Part shown: one piece after another, positions 8,070-13,774 of the stretch
Layout of the letters: each line of letters starts with the position of its first letter
Numbering within the stretch: position 1 is the stretch's first letter
From: Trichodesmium sp. MAG_R04
Lineage (GTDB): Bacteria; Cyanobacteriota; Cyanobacteriia; Cyanobacteriales; Microcoleaceae
DNA length: 13,774 nucleotides
Direction of reading: 5' to 3'
NCBI GenBank assembly: GCA_023356515.1
Contig: JAKQYG010000056.1
Coordinates: 1-13,774, forward strand
Position numbers and translations under genes: made by a program
Notes under the pieces: model-generated
What the model was told of the DNA's origin: nothing
Seen by the model: the letters and a program-made list of their open reading frames with translations, nothing else
Database searches by the model: none

Positions 8070-9014
8070 TCAAACAAAGCCAAAAATGTTGCCAATAAAC
8101 CATCCATAAAATATAAAAAACATTAATCCTTCCCAACGAGTTACCTGCTTATCTTGAGTAACAAAAAAGAATAAAATTGTTCCCATTAATAAAACCAATA
8201 ACCCACTACCAAAAACATTATCAGAAATTTCCAACTTGCCTATTAACCTTGGTATTCCCATTACCATTAATGAGTTAAAAATATTAGAACCCAAAACATT
8301 TCCTATTGCTATTTCTGGATTTCCTTTTCTAGTAGCAGAAATAGTAACTACTAGTTCTGGTAATGATGTGCCAAGGGCAACTGCACTTAAAGCAATTAAC
8401 TCTTGAGCAATTTCCAATATTTCAGAAATTTTAGTAACAGATTTAATTGTGTAAGTAGCACCAAAAAATATAAGTAATGAACTAATAATCACAATTACTA
8501 TTTGCTTGAACAGGAAACTCTTATCTGAACTATTGATGTTTTCTGACTGCTGTTCTTCTTTACCACTATTGATTGTGTATAAAACATACACAATATATCC
8601 TAAAATACAAATAATAGCTTCATTTATAGAAAAATTCTTATCTAAAACTGTTAAACTTAATAAAAAAGCTGAACTAACAAATAGTGGTAAATCTACATTA
8701 ATTACTTCATATTCTATTATTAAAGTATTGCTTATAAATGATGCAGCACCAATAATCAAGAAAATATTAGCAATATTAGAACCTATAACATTACCAAAAA
8801 CAATTTCAGAAGAGTTTTGATATACTGCTATAATAGATGATACTAACTCTGGTAAAGATGTTCCTAATGATACTATTGTTACCCCTACTAAAAAAGGAGA
8901 AATTTTTAAAAATATACCTATTTTTTCTGCTGCATCTGTAAAAAAATCAGAAGCTTTTATTAAAACGAACAAGCTGACGATAAATATTATTAGCCAGATA
9001 ATTAAGTTTTGCAT
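8070..9014 (-). CDS. yrbG: YrbG-like calcium/sodium antiporter (CaCA superfamily)
   Basis: This is an inner-membrane cation exchanger that moves Ca2+ (or K+-dependent Ca2+) against Na+ or H+. The 314-residue protein is almost entirely hydrophobic, with about ten transmembrane segments in two inverted halves. Both alpha repeats that form the ion pathway are intact. The first is GTSLPE at 51-56 with GNVIGSN at 74-80; the second is GTSLPE at 215-220 with GNVLGSN at 238-244. A hydrophilic loop rich in Glu, Gln and Ser (about 150-168) joins the halves. Length matches bacterial YrbG/MaX1 proteins and there is no regulatory Ca2+-binding loop of the animal NCX type. Coding sequence is very AT-rich compared with katG. 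It stands alone, with long gaps on both sides. The ion specificity is family inference. Confidence 0.92.
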   Translation of the reverse strand: MQNLIIWLIIFIVSLFVLIKASDFFTDAAEKIGIFLKISPFLVGVTIVSLGTSLPELVSSIIAVYQNSSEIVFGNVIGSNIANIFLIIGAASFISNTLIIEYEVINVDLPLFVSSAFLLSLTVLDKNFSINEAIICILGYIVYVLYTINSGKEEQQSENINSSDKSFLFKQIVIVIISSLLIFFGATYTIKSVTKISEILEIAQELIALSAVALGTSLPELVVTISATRKGNPEIAIGNVLGSNIFNSLMVMGIPRLIGKLEISDNVFGSGLLVLLMGTILFFFVTQDKQVTRWEGLMFFIFYGWFIGNIFGFV

Positions 9015-9120
9015 TAGTTTATTGTCTGAATTTATATATATAGCATTTTCAAAAGCTTCGAATCCAAAATACAGCCAGAAATAAAAAACAAAATATAAGG
9101 TAGTGGGTATCTCTTTCTGA

Positions 9121-9206
9121 CAAGTATGCGTGTACTTGGCAGGATACTGGGGTTGAGAAGTGAGAAGCCCACAACATACTAAAGCCTTGGTGTGGGAGTA
9201 TGTTAA
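9121..9206 (+). mobile_element. Orphan IS200/IS605-type right end / TnpB omega-RNA-like segment
   Basis: The plus strand shows a perfect hairpin, CAAGTA (9121-9126) with TACTTG (9133-9138). It is followed by GAGAAGCCCACA and a crossed pairing: CCCACA (9168-9173) with TGTGGG (9191-9196), and ACATACT (9174-9180) with AGTATGT (9197-9203). The order A-B-A'-B' is that of a pseudoknot, not a simple hairpin. The phrase GAAGCCCACA...TGTGGGAGTATGTTAA is like the right ends of cyanobacterial IS200/IS605-group elements, where the 3' end of tnpB overlaps the omega RNA and a pseudoknot precedes the guide. No tnpB frame lies to the left, where it should be: yrbG occupies that side on the other strand. It therefore looks like a leftover end, or a non-autonomous unit. 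The match is from memory of such ends, not from a search. Confidence 0.5.
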
Positions 9207-9256
9207 TTAGTACTTTGCTTCCCCCCTGCTTTAAAAGATAAAAGACATGAATTCTT

Positions 9257-9304
9257 AAAGGATGCTACGCAGCAGGTTGGAAGCTTGCTGCGAGCATCCC
9301 TTTT
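9257..9304. terminator. Long stable hairpin, possible terminator for the TPR-FkbM gene or a dispersed repeat
   Basis: AAAGGATGCTACGCAGCA (9257-9274) pairs with TGCTGCGAGCATCC plus CTTTT (9286-9304), giving about 14 GC-rich pairs with one bulged A, extended by A-T pairs. The loop of 11 bases (9275-9285) contains AAGCT. It is about 135 bases past the stop of the TPR-FkbM gene. The T run is TTTT on the plus strand and only TTTAAG on the minus strand, so termination of the minus-strand gene would be imperfect. Its GC content is far above its surroundings, so a mobile palindromic repeat is an equal possibility. Confidence 0.5.
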
Positions 9305-9342
9305 GATGTCGCGTTCGACGACCATCGCTTAAAACCAATGGC

Positions 9343-9435
9343 TATAGTCGTTTCACTTTAGATTGAGACAAGTGTTTCTTGCTATGAAAGTATTTCAGGC
9401 AAAAAAATGCTTCATTATCATTTAAAATGACTATA
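9343..9435. mobile_element. MITE-like element with short terminal inverted repeats
   Basis: TATAGTCGTTT (9343-9353) and AAATGACTATA (9425-9435) are inverted copies with one mismatch, bounding 93 bases without coding capacity. The ends begin and finish with TATA, so the outer TA on each side could be a TA target duplication of the IS630/Tc1-mariner type. The right end lies directly beside the stop of the TPR-FkbM gene. The short repeats make this a tentative call. Confidence 0.4.
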
Positions 9436-9439
9436 ACTC

Positions 9440-10693
9440 TCACTCTTTATTTTTAGGTTTAATATAGAAATTAACATATCTTCCATGATCAAACGCCTTC
9501 ACAGTTTTATATTTGACCTGTTCTAAAAATTTCTGAAATTCCTTAATATGACTTTTGGCAACTTCAACTAGCATATCAGGCTGATAACTAGATATCAAAT
9601 TTTTTGCTCCTGCTAAAGCTTCTATTTCTGTCCCTTGTACATCAACTTTGATAAAGTCTACTTTTTCTTTAATTAATTCATCTAAAGTCACAACTACTAC
9701 TTCTGTACCATTAATAATGTCATTGGCAATTTCTGTTAAAGATAAATCTTTAGCAGGATGTTCTTTGACAAAAGATGTACCACGATTTTTGCCAATAGCA
9801 TAACCTAATTTAGATAAGTCAATATTCGTTACTTGATTAATTGATATATGTTTCTTCAAAGTAGCAATAATATCTGGATGAAATTCTATGGGAATGACTT
9901 TTGCTGCCTGCATAATTTTAGTAAAGTAGACTAAATGATTCCCTGTATTAGCTCCAAGATCAACGATAACAGGATTTGATAATTTTAGATTCTGCCGGAT
10001 AAACTCTAACTCAGCTAATTCATAAAAATTTCCACCAACATTTGCAATTTCTATTGCTAGATTTTTTCCTGTTATTTCAAATTTTATAGGAATACTTTGA
10101 TAATTGAATGAAACTATATTATCTCCCTTAAGTAACTTATCAACTAAAAGTAACCAAACTTTTGCAGTTTGATAATTAGGATTAATTTCTAAGGCTTTGC
10201 TGAATTCTAATTTTGCTTCCAAAAGTTTATCTTGTCTAATTAGCAAATTACCGATCGCTTGATGAGCTTGAAAACTCTTGGGTGATATTTCTAGGCCACG
10301 ACGAAAATAATTTAGTCCTTCATCAAATTTACCTTGTTGAACTAGGTTATTGCCTATATTACCGTAAAATTCTAAAGCGGCATCTGGTTTGAGTTTTACT
10401 AATTTTTTCCAGTAGTTAATAGCTTCATCTAATTGATTTAACTCTTGTGTAATTTTAGCTAAAAGATACAGTAGAGATATATTATTTCCATCTACGGAAA
10501 AAGCATACTTATAAAATTGAGTTGCTTCATTTAGTTTGCCTTTGCCTTGCTCTATTAAACCAAGGTTAATTAGGGAAGCTACATGATTACTATCAGATTT
10601 TAGTATGTTGATATATGTTAATTCTGCTTCTTTTAACTTTCCATCTTTTTGGAATTTGAGAGCTGTTTGAAATTCTTGATTTACGTCTGTCAT
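9440..10693 (-). CDS. TPR-repeat protein fused to an FkbM-type SAM-dependent methyltransferase
   Basis: The 417-residue protein has about five tetratricopeptide repeats at residues 5-190, with the typical A-x-x-Y/F...P signature and phrases such as GKLNEAT, NQLDEAI, GKFDEGL and DKLLEAK. An FkbM-family methyltransferase domain spans about 205-400. SAM-binding motif I is VDLGANTGNH (244-253). The FkbM tail signature TLDEL...FIKVDVQGTEIEALAGA (336-362) is intact, with Asp351, Gln353 and Glu356 in the usual places. FkbM proteins O-methylate sugars, polyketides or other small molecules; the TPR half probably binds a protein partner or scaffold. TPR-methyltransferase fusions occur near cyanobacterial glycan clusters, but no glycosyltransferase lies here, so the substrate is unknown. 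There is no signal peptide, so it should be cytoplasmic. The gene stands alone after a 537-base upstream gap. No Shine-Dalgarno is seen before the ATG. Confidence 0.88.
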   Translation of the reverse strand: MTDVNQEFQTALKFQKDGKLKEAELTYINILKSDSNHVASLINLGLIEQGKGKLNEATQFYKYAFSVDGNNISLLYLLAKITQELNQLDEAINYWKKLVKLKPDAALEFYGNIGNNLVQQGKFDEGLNYFRRGLEISPKSFQAHQAIGNLLIRQDKLLEAKLEFSKALEINPNYQTAKVWLLLVDKLLKGDNIVSFNYQSIPIKFEITGKNLAIEIANVGGNFYELAELEFIRQNLKLSNPVIVDLGANTGNHLVYFTKIMQAAKVIPIEFHPDIIATLKKHISINQVTNIDLSKLGYAIGKNRGTSFVKEHPAKDLSLTEIANDIINGTEVVVVTLDELIKEKVDFIKVDVQGTEIEALAGAKNLISSYQPDMLVEVAKSHIKEFQKFLEQVKYKTVKAFDHGRYVNFYIKPKNKE

Positions 10694-11230
10694 TGTGAAT
10701 TTATTAGATAATTTATTAGTTTGACGTTTAAATACCTTCTAAAAAACTAGACAAAGCTAGACATTTGCCATCTGTAAATGCAAATGATTTATTGCTTACC
10801 CGTTTCAATGTATACTTACACTTTGTAAACTTAGTAGAGAGTCTTATATTACCTAGTTTTTAGTAATTTGGGCTTTACTGGACAATAACTAGTAATACTT
10901 GAGCATAGGAATGAATTTAGCCTCTTAATATTGACTTTATAAATAAGCTATGACTTCAATCATGTTTGTTGATATCATCCAGTCTCAAGAAGCATTTGGG
11001 AATCTTTCATCATTAAGTTAACCGTCTGCAAACGTCTGCAAACAATTATAAAGTTGTGGTAGTGCAACTATTGAAGCCGCTATTTAGCCATATAGTTGAT
11101 CATTCCTATTACCCTGGTAAAAGCGGGATTAACTTTGATTAATTTTACACAGTTTTTTACCCCAATTAACACCTCGATAGTCTAGATTTTTAAACAGCTA
11201 CTGAAAATTATGAATCAAATCTACAAATAA
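10694..11230. other. Intergenic gap upstream of the TPR-FkbM gene, no gene seen
   Basis: The 537 bases have stops in all frames; I read the minus strand through and found no protein-like stretch. Visible structure is limited to a 7-base-arm inverted repeat, CATTTGC (10762-10768) with GCAAATG (10780-10786), about 70-90 bases before the gene start, and a 10-base tandem duplication at 11023-11042. Confidence 0.6.
11023..11042 (+). repeat. Tandem duplication of CGTCTGCAAA
   Basis: Two perfect copies of the 10-base unit lie head to tail (11023-11032 and 11033-11042) in the gap between the J-domain gene and the TPR-FkbM gene. Probably replication slippage; no function is evident. Confidence 0.7.
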
Positions 11231-11878
11231 TCAATAAATCTTTTCTAATTGACGAAAATCATGTTCTACTTCTTTCCAGAGAGCGAGGTTTTGGGGGTCT
11301 GTTTTAAGTGCTTTCTTCAGATAATTTCTGGCCTTATCTAGTTTTCTCTCACTGATAAGGTGACGTGCCCAACGTTGATAGGCGATCGCTTGCCACTGCC
11401 GCACTTCCCAATCTTGAGGCATTCTCTGAGCTAAACCTTCTACTAACGCAATAGCCCGGGGATATCTCTTATACTGCAATAACTGCTTTAATTGTAAATA
11501 ATAATTTTGTTTAAGTTTATTTTCCACCTCTGAGGTATGTAATTTATTTTTATTTTGTTCTTTTTCTTGTTTGAAATTTACCCTAACTTTTGTTTCTCTT
11601 GGAGTTACAGTTTGTGAAGATATAGTTTCTGATTTTGACTTTTTATTAGTTTTTGATATTGGAGTAGAATTATATGCTAATTCAGTTTGAGCAGGAGTAA
11701 TCTTCAGCAAAATCTTGTAAGCTTCTGTCAGTGCAATAAACTTATCTTTAGCTTGCTGATCTTTGGGGTTAACATCTGGGTGATACATTCTTGCTAGTCG
11801 CCTATAAGAAGCTTTTACCTCTTCTAAACTAGCTCCTAAATTTAGTTCTAATTTTCTATAATAATCTTCAATATTCAT
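11231..11878 (-). CDS. J-domain (DnaJ-like) protein with TPR-like C-terminal region
   Basis: J-domain proteins deliver clients to a DnaK/Hsp70 partner and stimulate its ATPase. The 215-residue protein opens with a complete J domain (about 3-62) carrying the essential HPD at 33-35 in MYHPDVNP. A linker of about 50 residues rich in Ser, Thr, Lys and Glu follows (65-118). The C-terminal region (about 125-212) is helical, with two TPR-like hairpins (RYPRAIALVEGL and KLDKARNYLKKALKTDPQNLALW). There is no Gly/Phe region, zinc finger or CTD, so it is a class C J-protein and not DnaJ itself. The TPR tail probably chooses a client or membrane site; the client is unknown. The gene stands alone. Its start is the first ATG and places the J domain at the very N-terminus, as usual. 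It contains one HIP1 site. Confidence 0.92.
   Translation of the reverse strand: MNIEDYYRKLELNLGASLEEVKASYRRLARMYHPDVNPKDQQAKDKFIALTEAYKILLKITPAQTELAYNSTPISKTNKKSKSETISSQTVTPRETKVRVNFKQEKEQNKNKLHTSEVENKLKQNYYLQLKQLLQYKRYPRAIALVEGLAQRMPQDWEVRQWQAIAYQRWARHLISERKLDKARNYLKKALKTDPQNLALWKEVEHDFRQLEKIY
11392..11399. repeat. HIP1 octamer GCGATCGC inside the J-protein gene
   Basis: Exact octamer in the TPR-like coding part, spanning the codons of the QAIAYQ segment. Confidence 0.9.
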
Positions 11879-12526
11879 CTTTTATGCTAATTCCCATGCA
11901 TTCTGTTATGCATATAAAACACTTCAGTTATTAAGTAATTAATAGAAAGGGAATCACTTTATTGCTCTATTTAGGTAAGTTAAGCTAATACTTATTATAA
12001 AATGTGCATTAGTAAGCTAGAATTTATAATTCAGGATTTAGAAGGGTTTTTCTATAAACGAGGAATACAACAATTAATTAATCATTATATAAAAGAAAAT
12101 TACTTCTCAAAAAATGCTTCCAACTCCTGTTCCTTCTGTCTTTTAGCTTTAAACAGCCCATTTTTCTCATTTCTCACTAAGTCAGATAGGATTACTATAT
12201 TAACTTCTCCAGTACTCCTCTTCTCCCCTCCCACGGTCTAAATTAGTGGTAGGTTGCTCACGATTATAAGTGGGTCCCCTACTCGAGATGCGGGTAGAAA
12301 AACCTTTGAGAAGTGTTACTAGCAGTTAGCTATCAGCAAATAATGAATAACTCTTTCTTAGGTTAAAGGAACTTACTTTAGCAATTACTTTTAATTCTCT
12401 TTCAATTTATCAATTGCTTTTACCTCATCCTTTCATCAATAGCTGATAGCTAAATGCTTAGGTTTTGATTTATATCCTCAACTAACTTCTTTTTTTTTTA
12501 CTCCTTTCTTTTTATTTAATTTAACT
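11879..12526. other. Intergenic gap between clpP3 and the J-protein gene, no gene seen
   Basis: This 648-base gap is the longest in the window. One plus-strand frame of 79 codons (12002-12241) is open but has no recognisable protein pattern, and its second half is a low-complexity pyrimidine-rich string. The right half contains a widely spaced inverted repeat (12321-12458) and a T tract near 12488-12500. No tRNA-like cloverleaf was found. Confidence 0.55.
12321..12458. repeat. Inverted repeat with 16-base arms and 106-base spacer
   Basis: AGCAGTTAGCTATCAG (12321-12336) is inverted at 12443-12458 with one mismatch. The arms resemble the AGCTGATAGCT-type short repeats scattered through many cyanobacterial genomes. 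The 138-base unit could be a small non-autonomous element or two independent repeat copies. Confidence 0.55.
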
Positions 12527-13117
12527 TTAACGTTCTTCAATTACTTGGTCAATTAGACCATATTCTTTGGCTTCTTCAGCAGACATATAATAATCGCGGT
12601 CAGTATCTTTTTCTATCTTTTCCAAAGATTGACCTGTGCGCTCTGCCAACATATTATTTAATTCCGATCTAACTCGCAGAATTTCCTTAGCTTCAATCTC
12701 AATATCTGTAGCTTGACCACGAGTACCTCCCATTGGTTGGTGAATCATAATTCTCGAGTTGGGCAAGGCCAATCTTTTACCTTTAGTTCCAGCAGCTAAC
12801 AAAAATGAACCCATTGAAGCTGCTAAACCCAAACAGATAGTAATGATATCTGCTTTGATATACTGCATAGTATCGTATATGGCTAATCCTGCTGTCACAG
12901 AACCACCAGGAGAGTTGATATAAAGATAAATGGGTTTATTTGGATCGTCAGAGTCCAAATACAACATATAGGCTACAATTCTATTAGCTAGCGCATCTGT
13001 AACTTCTTGACCAAGAAAGATAATTCTTTCTTGACCAAGACGGGTATAAATATCTATCCATCTTTCATACTGACTACCAGGAAGACGATAAGGAACACTG
13101 GGAACACCTATAGGCAT
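12527..13117 (-). CDS. clpP3: ATP-dependent Clp protease proteolytic subunit, ClpP3-type
   Basis: This is the serine peptidase subunit of the Clp core, which degrades proteins unfolded by a ClpC or ClpX ATPase in the cytoplasm. The 196-residue protein has the full catalytic triad: Ser101 in GLAASMGSF, His126 in MIHQPMGG and Asp175 in DTDRDYY. Spacing is the same as in E. coli ClpP (Ser97, His122, Asp171 in mature numbering). No propeptide is evident. The upstream gene on the same strand encodes ClpR, which has lost the triad. In Synechococcus this clpR-clpP3 pair is one operon whose products form a mixed ring that works with ClpC, so this copy is called ClpP3 by context. The 220-base gap between the two genes is longer than expected for a tight operon and contains a small Shine-Dalgarno-led frame. 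The start MPIGVPSVPY fits the family; only a weak purine tract precedes it. Confidence 0.93.
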   Translation of the reverse strand: MPIGVPSVPYRLPGSQYERWIDIYTRLGQERIIFLGQEVTDALANRIVAYMLYLDSDDPNKPIYLYINSPGGSVTAGLAIYDTMQYIKADIITICLGLAASMGSFLLAAGTKGKRLALPNSRIMIHQPMGGTRGQATDIEIEAKEILRVRSELNNMLAERTGQSLEKIEKDTDRDYYMSAEEAKEYGLIDQVIEER

Positions 13118-13149
13118 AGTACTTTTTTCCGTTTTATTTTATTGAGGAC

Positions 13150-13179
13150 TTAAAAGTAGCAGGTCATTGCAGTTATCAT
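13150..13179 (-). CDS. Possible nine-residue leader peptide upstream of clpP3
   Basis: A minus-strand ATG at 13179-13177 opens a frame encoding MITAMTCYF and ends at TAA 13152-13150, 32 bases before the clpP3 start. It is preceded by a full Shine-Dalgarno AGGAGGT (13194-13188) eight bases upstream. The true genes in this window have weak or no Shine-Dalgarno sequences, so this one stands out. It could be a translated leader that controls clpP3 by coupling or attenuation, or a ribosome standby site; chance is also possible in a 220-base gap. Confidence 0.3.
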   Translation of the reverse strand: MITAMTCYF

Positions 13180-13187
13180 TTATCAGT

Positions 13188-13194
13188 ACCTCCT
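13188..13194 (-). promoter_or_regulatory. Full Shine-Dalgarno sequence AGGAGGT in the clpR-clpP3 gap
   Basis: Seven-base match to the 16S anti-Shine-Dalgarno, eight bases before the ATG of the small frame at 13150-13179 and about 70 bases before clpP3. It is too far away to serve clpP3 directly. Confidence 0.5.
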
Positions 13195-13337
13195 AAGTGA
13201 AGTAAGAGGCTTAAAATACTGAAGTCGTTTCTTTTATCCCTTTAAAAGGGAAGGCTTGAGATCTAATTCTATTGTCAAGATACAAGATATTAGTAGTTTT
13301 TCACAAATCAGCAAAACTTGTTGATTTTATTGAGAAC

Positions 13338-13774
13338 TTAAAGATTAGTAGGTAGAGGTTTTGCTAGTTCTTTTTTACTTGCCAAAACTTGATCTATTAG
13401 ACCATATTCTTTAGCTATTTCTGGAGTCATATAGAGCATTCTGTCTGTATCTTTAGCAATCTTTTCTACTGATTGACCTGTGTTTTTAGAAAGAATATTT
13501 AAAAAAGTTGTTTTATTAGCTAAAACCTCTTTCGCTCTAATTGAAATATCTGTTGCTTGACCTCTTGCTCCTGTTTTGGCTTGATTGAGAACTATTGTAG
13601 CATGAGGTAAACTTGCTCGATATCCTTTTGTACCTGCTGACAAAATCATTGCCGCTGTACCCATAGCTTGACCAATACATATTGTATGAATTGGTGGTTT
13701 TACATAACTCATAGTGTCACAAATAGCAAATGCTTCTGTTTCAAAACCAATTGCATCTCCTGTATACCAAGAAG
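13338..13774 (-). CDS. clpR: ClpR, catalytically inactive Clp protease core subunit (5' end beyond right edge)
   Basis: The minus-strand frame stays open past the internal Met at 13712 to the window edge, and the extra codons read WYTGDAIGFETEAFAICDT, typical of cyanobacterial ClpR, so the true start lies outside. About 145 codons are visible. The fold is ClpP, but all three catalytic residues are replaced. The Ser position is Gly in IGQAMGTAAM, His becomes Asn in IVLNQAKTG (ClpP has MIHQPMGG), and Asp becomes Met in DTDRMLYM. The protein is therefore structural: in Synechococcus, ClpR and ClpP3 form a mixed core used with ClpC and essential for viability. It lies directly upstream of clpP3 on the same strand, 220 bases away, matching the known gene order. 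The C-terminus ends with a short Lys/Pro tail after the family-typical AKEYGLIDQVL. Confidence 0.92.
   Translation of the reverse strand, partial: SWYTGDAIGFETEAFAICDTMSYVKPPIHTICIGQAMGTAAMILSAGTKGYRASLPHATIVLNQAKTGARGQATDISIRAKEVLANKTTFLNILSKNTGQSVEKIAKDTDRMLYMTPEIAKEYGLIDQVLASKKELAKPLPTNL

Larger units (their letters stand above)
9015..9439. other. Intergenic gap filled with mobile-element-like remnants
   Basis: The 425-base gap upstream of yrbG holds three adjacent structured segments: an IS200/IS605-like right end (9121-9206), a strong hairpin (9257-9304) and a MITE-like element (9343-9435). No open frame of gene size is present on either strand. The first 100 bases, which must include the yrbG promoter, show nothing else recognisable. 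Confidence 0.6.
13137..13353. repeat. Imperfect direct repeat of the clpR 3' end in the clpR-clpP3 gap
   Basis: Bases 13325-13353, covering the last codons and stop of clpR plus its immediate downstream bases, are repeated at 13137-13164 just upstream of clpP3. Both copies start TTTTATTGAG and share ACTTAAA and the final AGGT or TAGGT, about 25 of 28 positions with one gap. It looks like a local duplication. Confidence 0.6.

Noticed and set aside
9168..9203. Simple stem-loop terminator
   Set aside because: The complementary blocks are in crossed order (A-B-A'-B'), so they cannot form one continuous hairpin; a pseudoknot or an IS right end explains them better.
12002..12241. Plus-strand 79-codon open frame between clpP3 and the J-protein gene
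   Set aside because: No recognisable domain, no ribosome site, and its second half is a low-complexity pyrimidine-rich tail typical of non-coding spacer.
12487..12500. T tract downstream of clpP3 as a rho-independent terminator
   Set aside because: The tract reads as A on the transcribed minus strand and no GC-rich hairpin precedes it.
13225..13260. CCCTTTAAAAGGG palindrome as a terminator between clpR and clpP3
   Set aside because: Only about five pairs with a three-base loop and no T run on the minus strand; a terminator here would also separate a known operon pair.
1..13774. CRISPR array, tRNA or rRNA genes, defence or biosynthetic cluster
   Set aside because: No regularly spaced repeats, no cloverleaf or rRNA-like stretch, and no defence, transposase or biosynthetic multi-gene set was recognised.

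Overview
The window is most likely from a filamentous, low-GC cyanobacterium. Four copies of the HIP1 octamer GCGATCGC occur. The right end carries the cyanobacterial clpR-clpP3 pair. A CruA-type lycopene cyclase is present. Intergenic gaps are long and AT-rich, and decayed gene pieces lie between intact genes, a style seen in Trichodesmium/Okeania-like Oscillatoriales. The genus is inference only. No tRNA, rRNA, CRISPR array or complete insertion sequence was seen.

Every intact gene lies on the minus strand, so transcription runs from right to left. In that order they are: clpR (cut by the right edge) and clpP3, forming a mixed inactive/active Clp protease core; a J-domain protein with a TPR-like tail; a TPR protein fused to an FkbM-type methyltransferase; a YrbG-like Na+/Ca2+ exchanger; catalase-peroxidase KatG; a CruA-family carotenoid cyclase; a class B penicillin-binding protein (FtsI/PBP2 type); and the C-terminal part of an EgtD-like methyltransferase cut by the left edge. 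Apart from clpR-clpP3 and perhaps cruA-ftsI (100-base gap), the genes are 425 to 650 bases apart and look independently transcribed. The set is chromosomal housekeeping and stress physiology (protein quality control, peroxide detoxification, pigment synthesis, division). It is not a defence or biosynthetic island.

The unusual material is in the gaps. (i) At 7618-7809 there is a decayed C-terminal piece of what looks like a SWIM zinc-finger protein gene, with a stop codon inside a recognisable motif. (ii) At 9121-9206 there is a structured segment resembling the right end/omega RNA of an IS200/IS605 TnpB element, without any tnpB. (iii) A strong hairpin (9257-9304) and a 93-base MITE-like element (9343-9435) follow it, so the whole 9.1-9.44 kb gap looks like a mobile-element graveyard. 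(iv) At the left edge two head-to-head truncated reading frames meet, as if a deletion had removed both 5' ends. (v) Between clpR and clpP3 a nine-codon reading frame has the only full Shine-Dalgarno sequence noticed at a start in the window, and it overlaps an imperfect copy of the 3' end of clpR.

I did not find a convincing new multi-gene system. The best leads are the orphan omega-RNA-like element and the clpR-clpP3 leader region.
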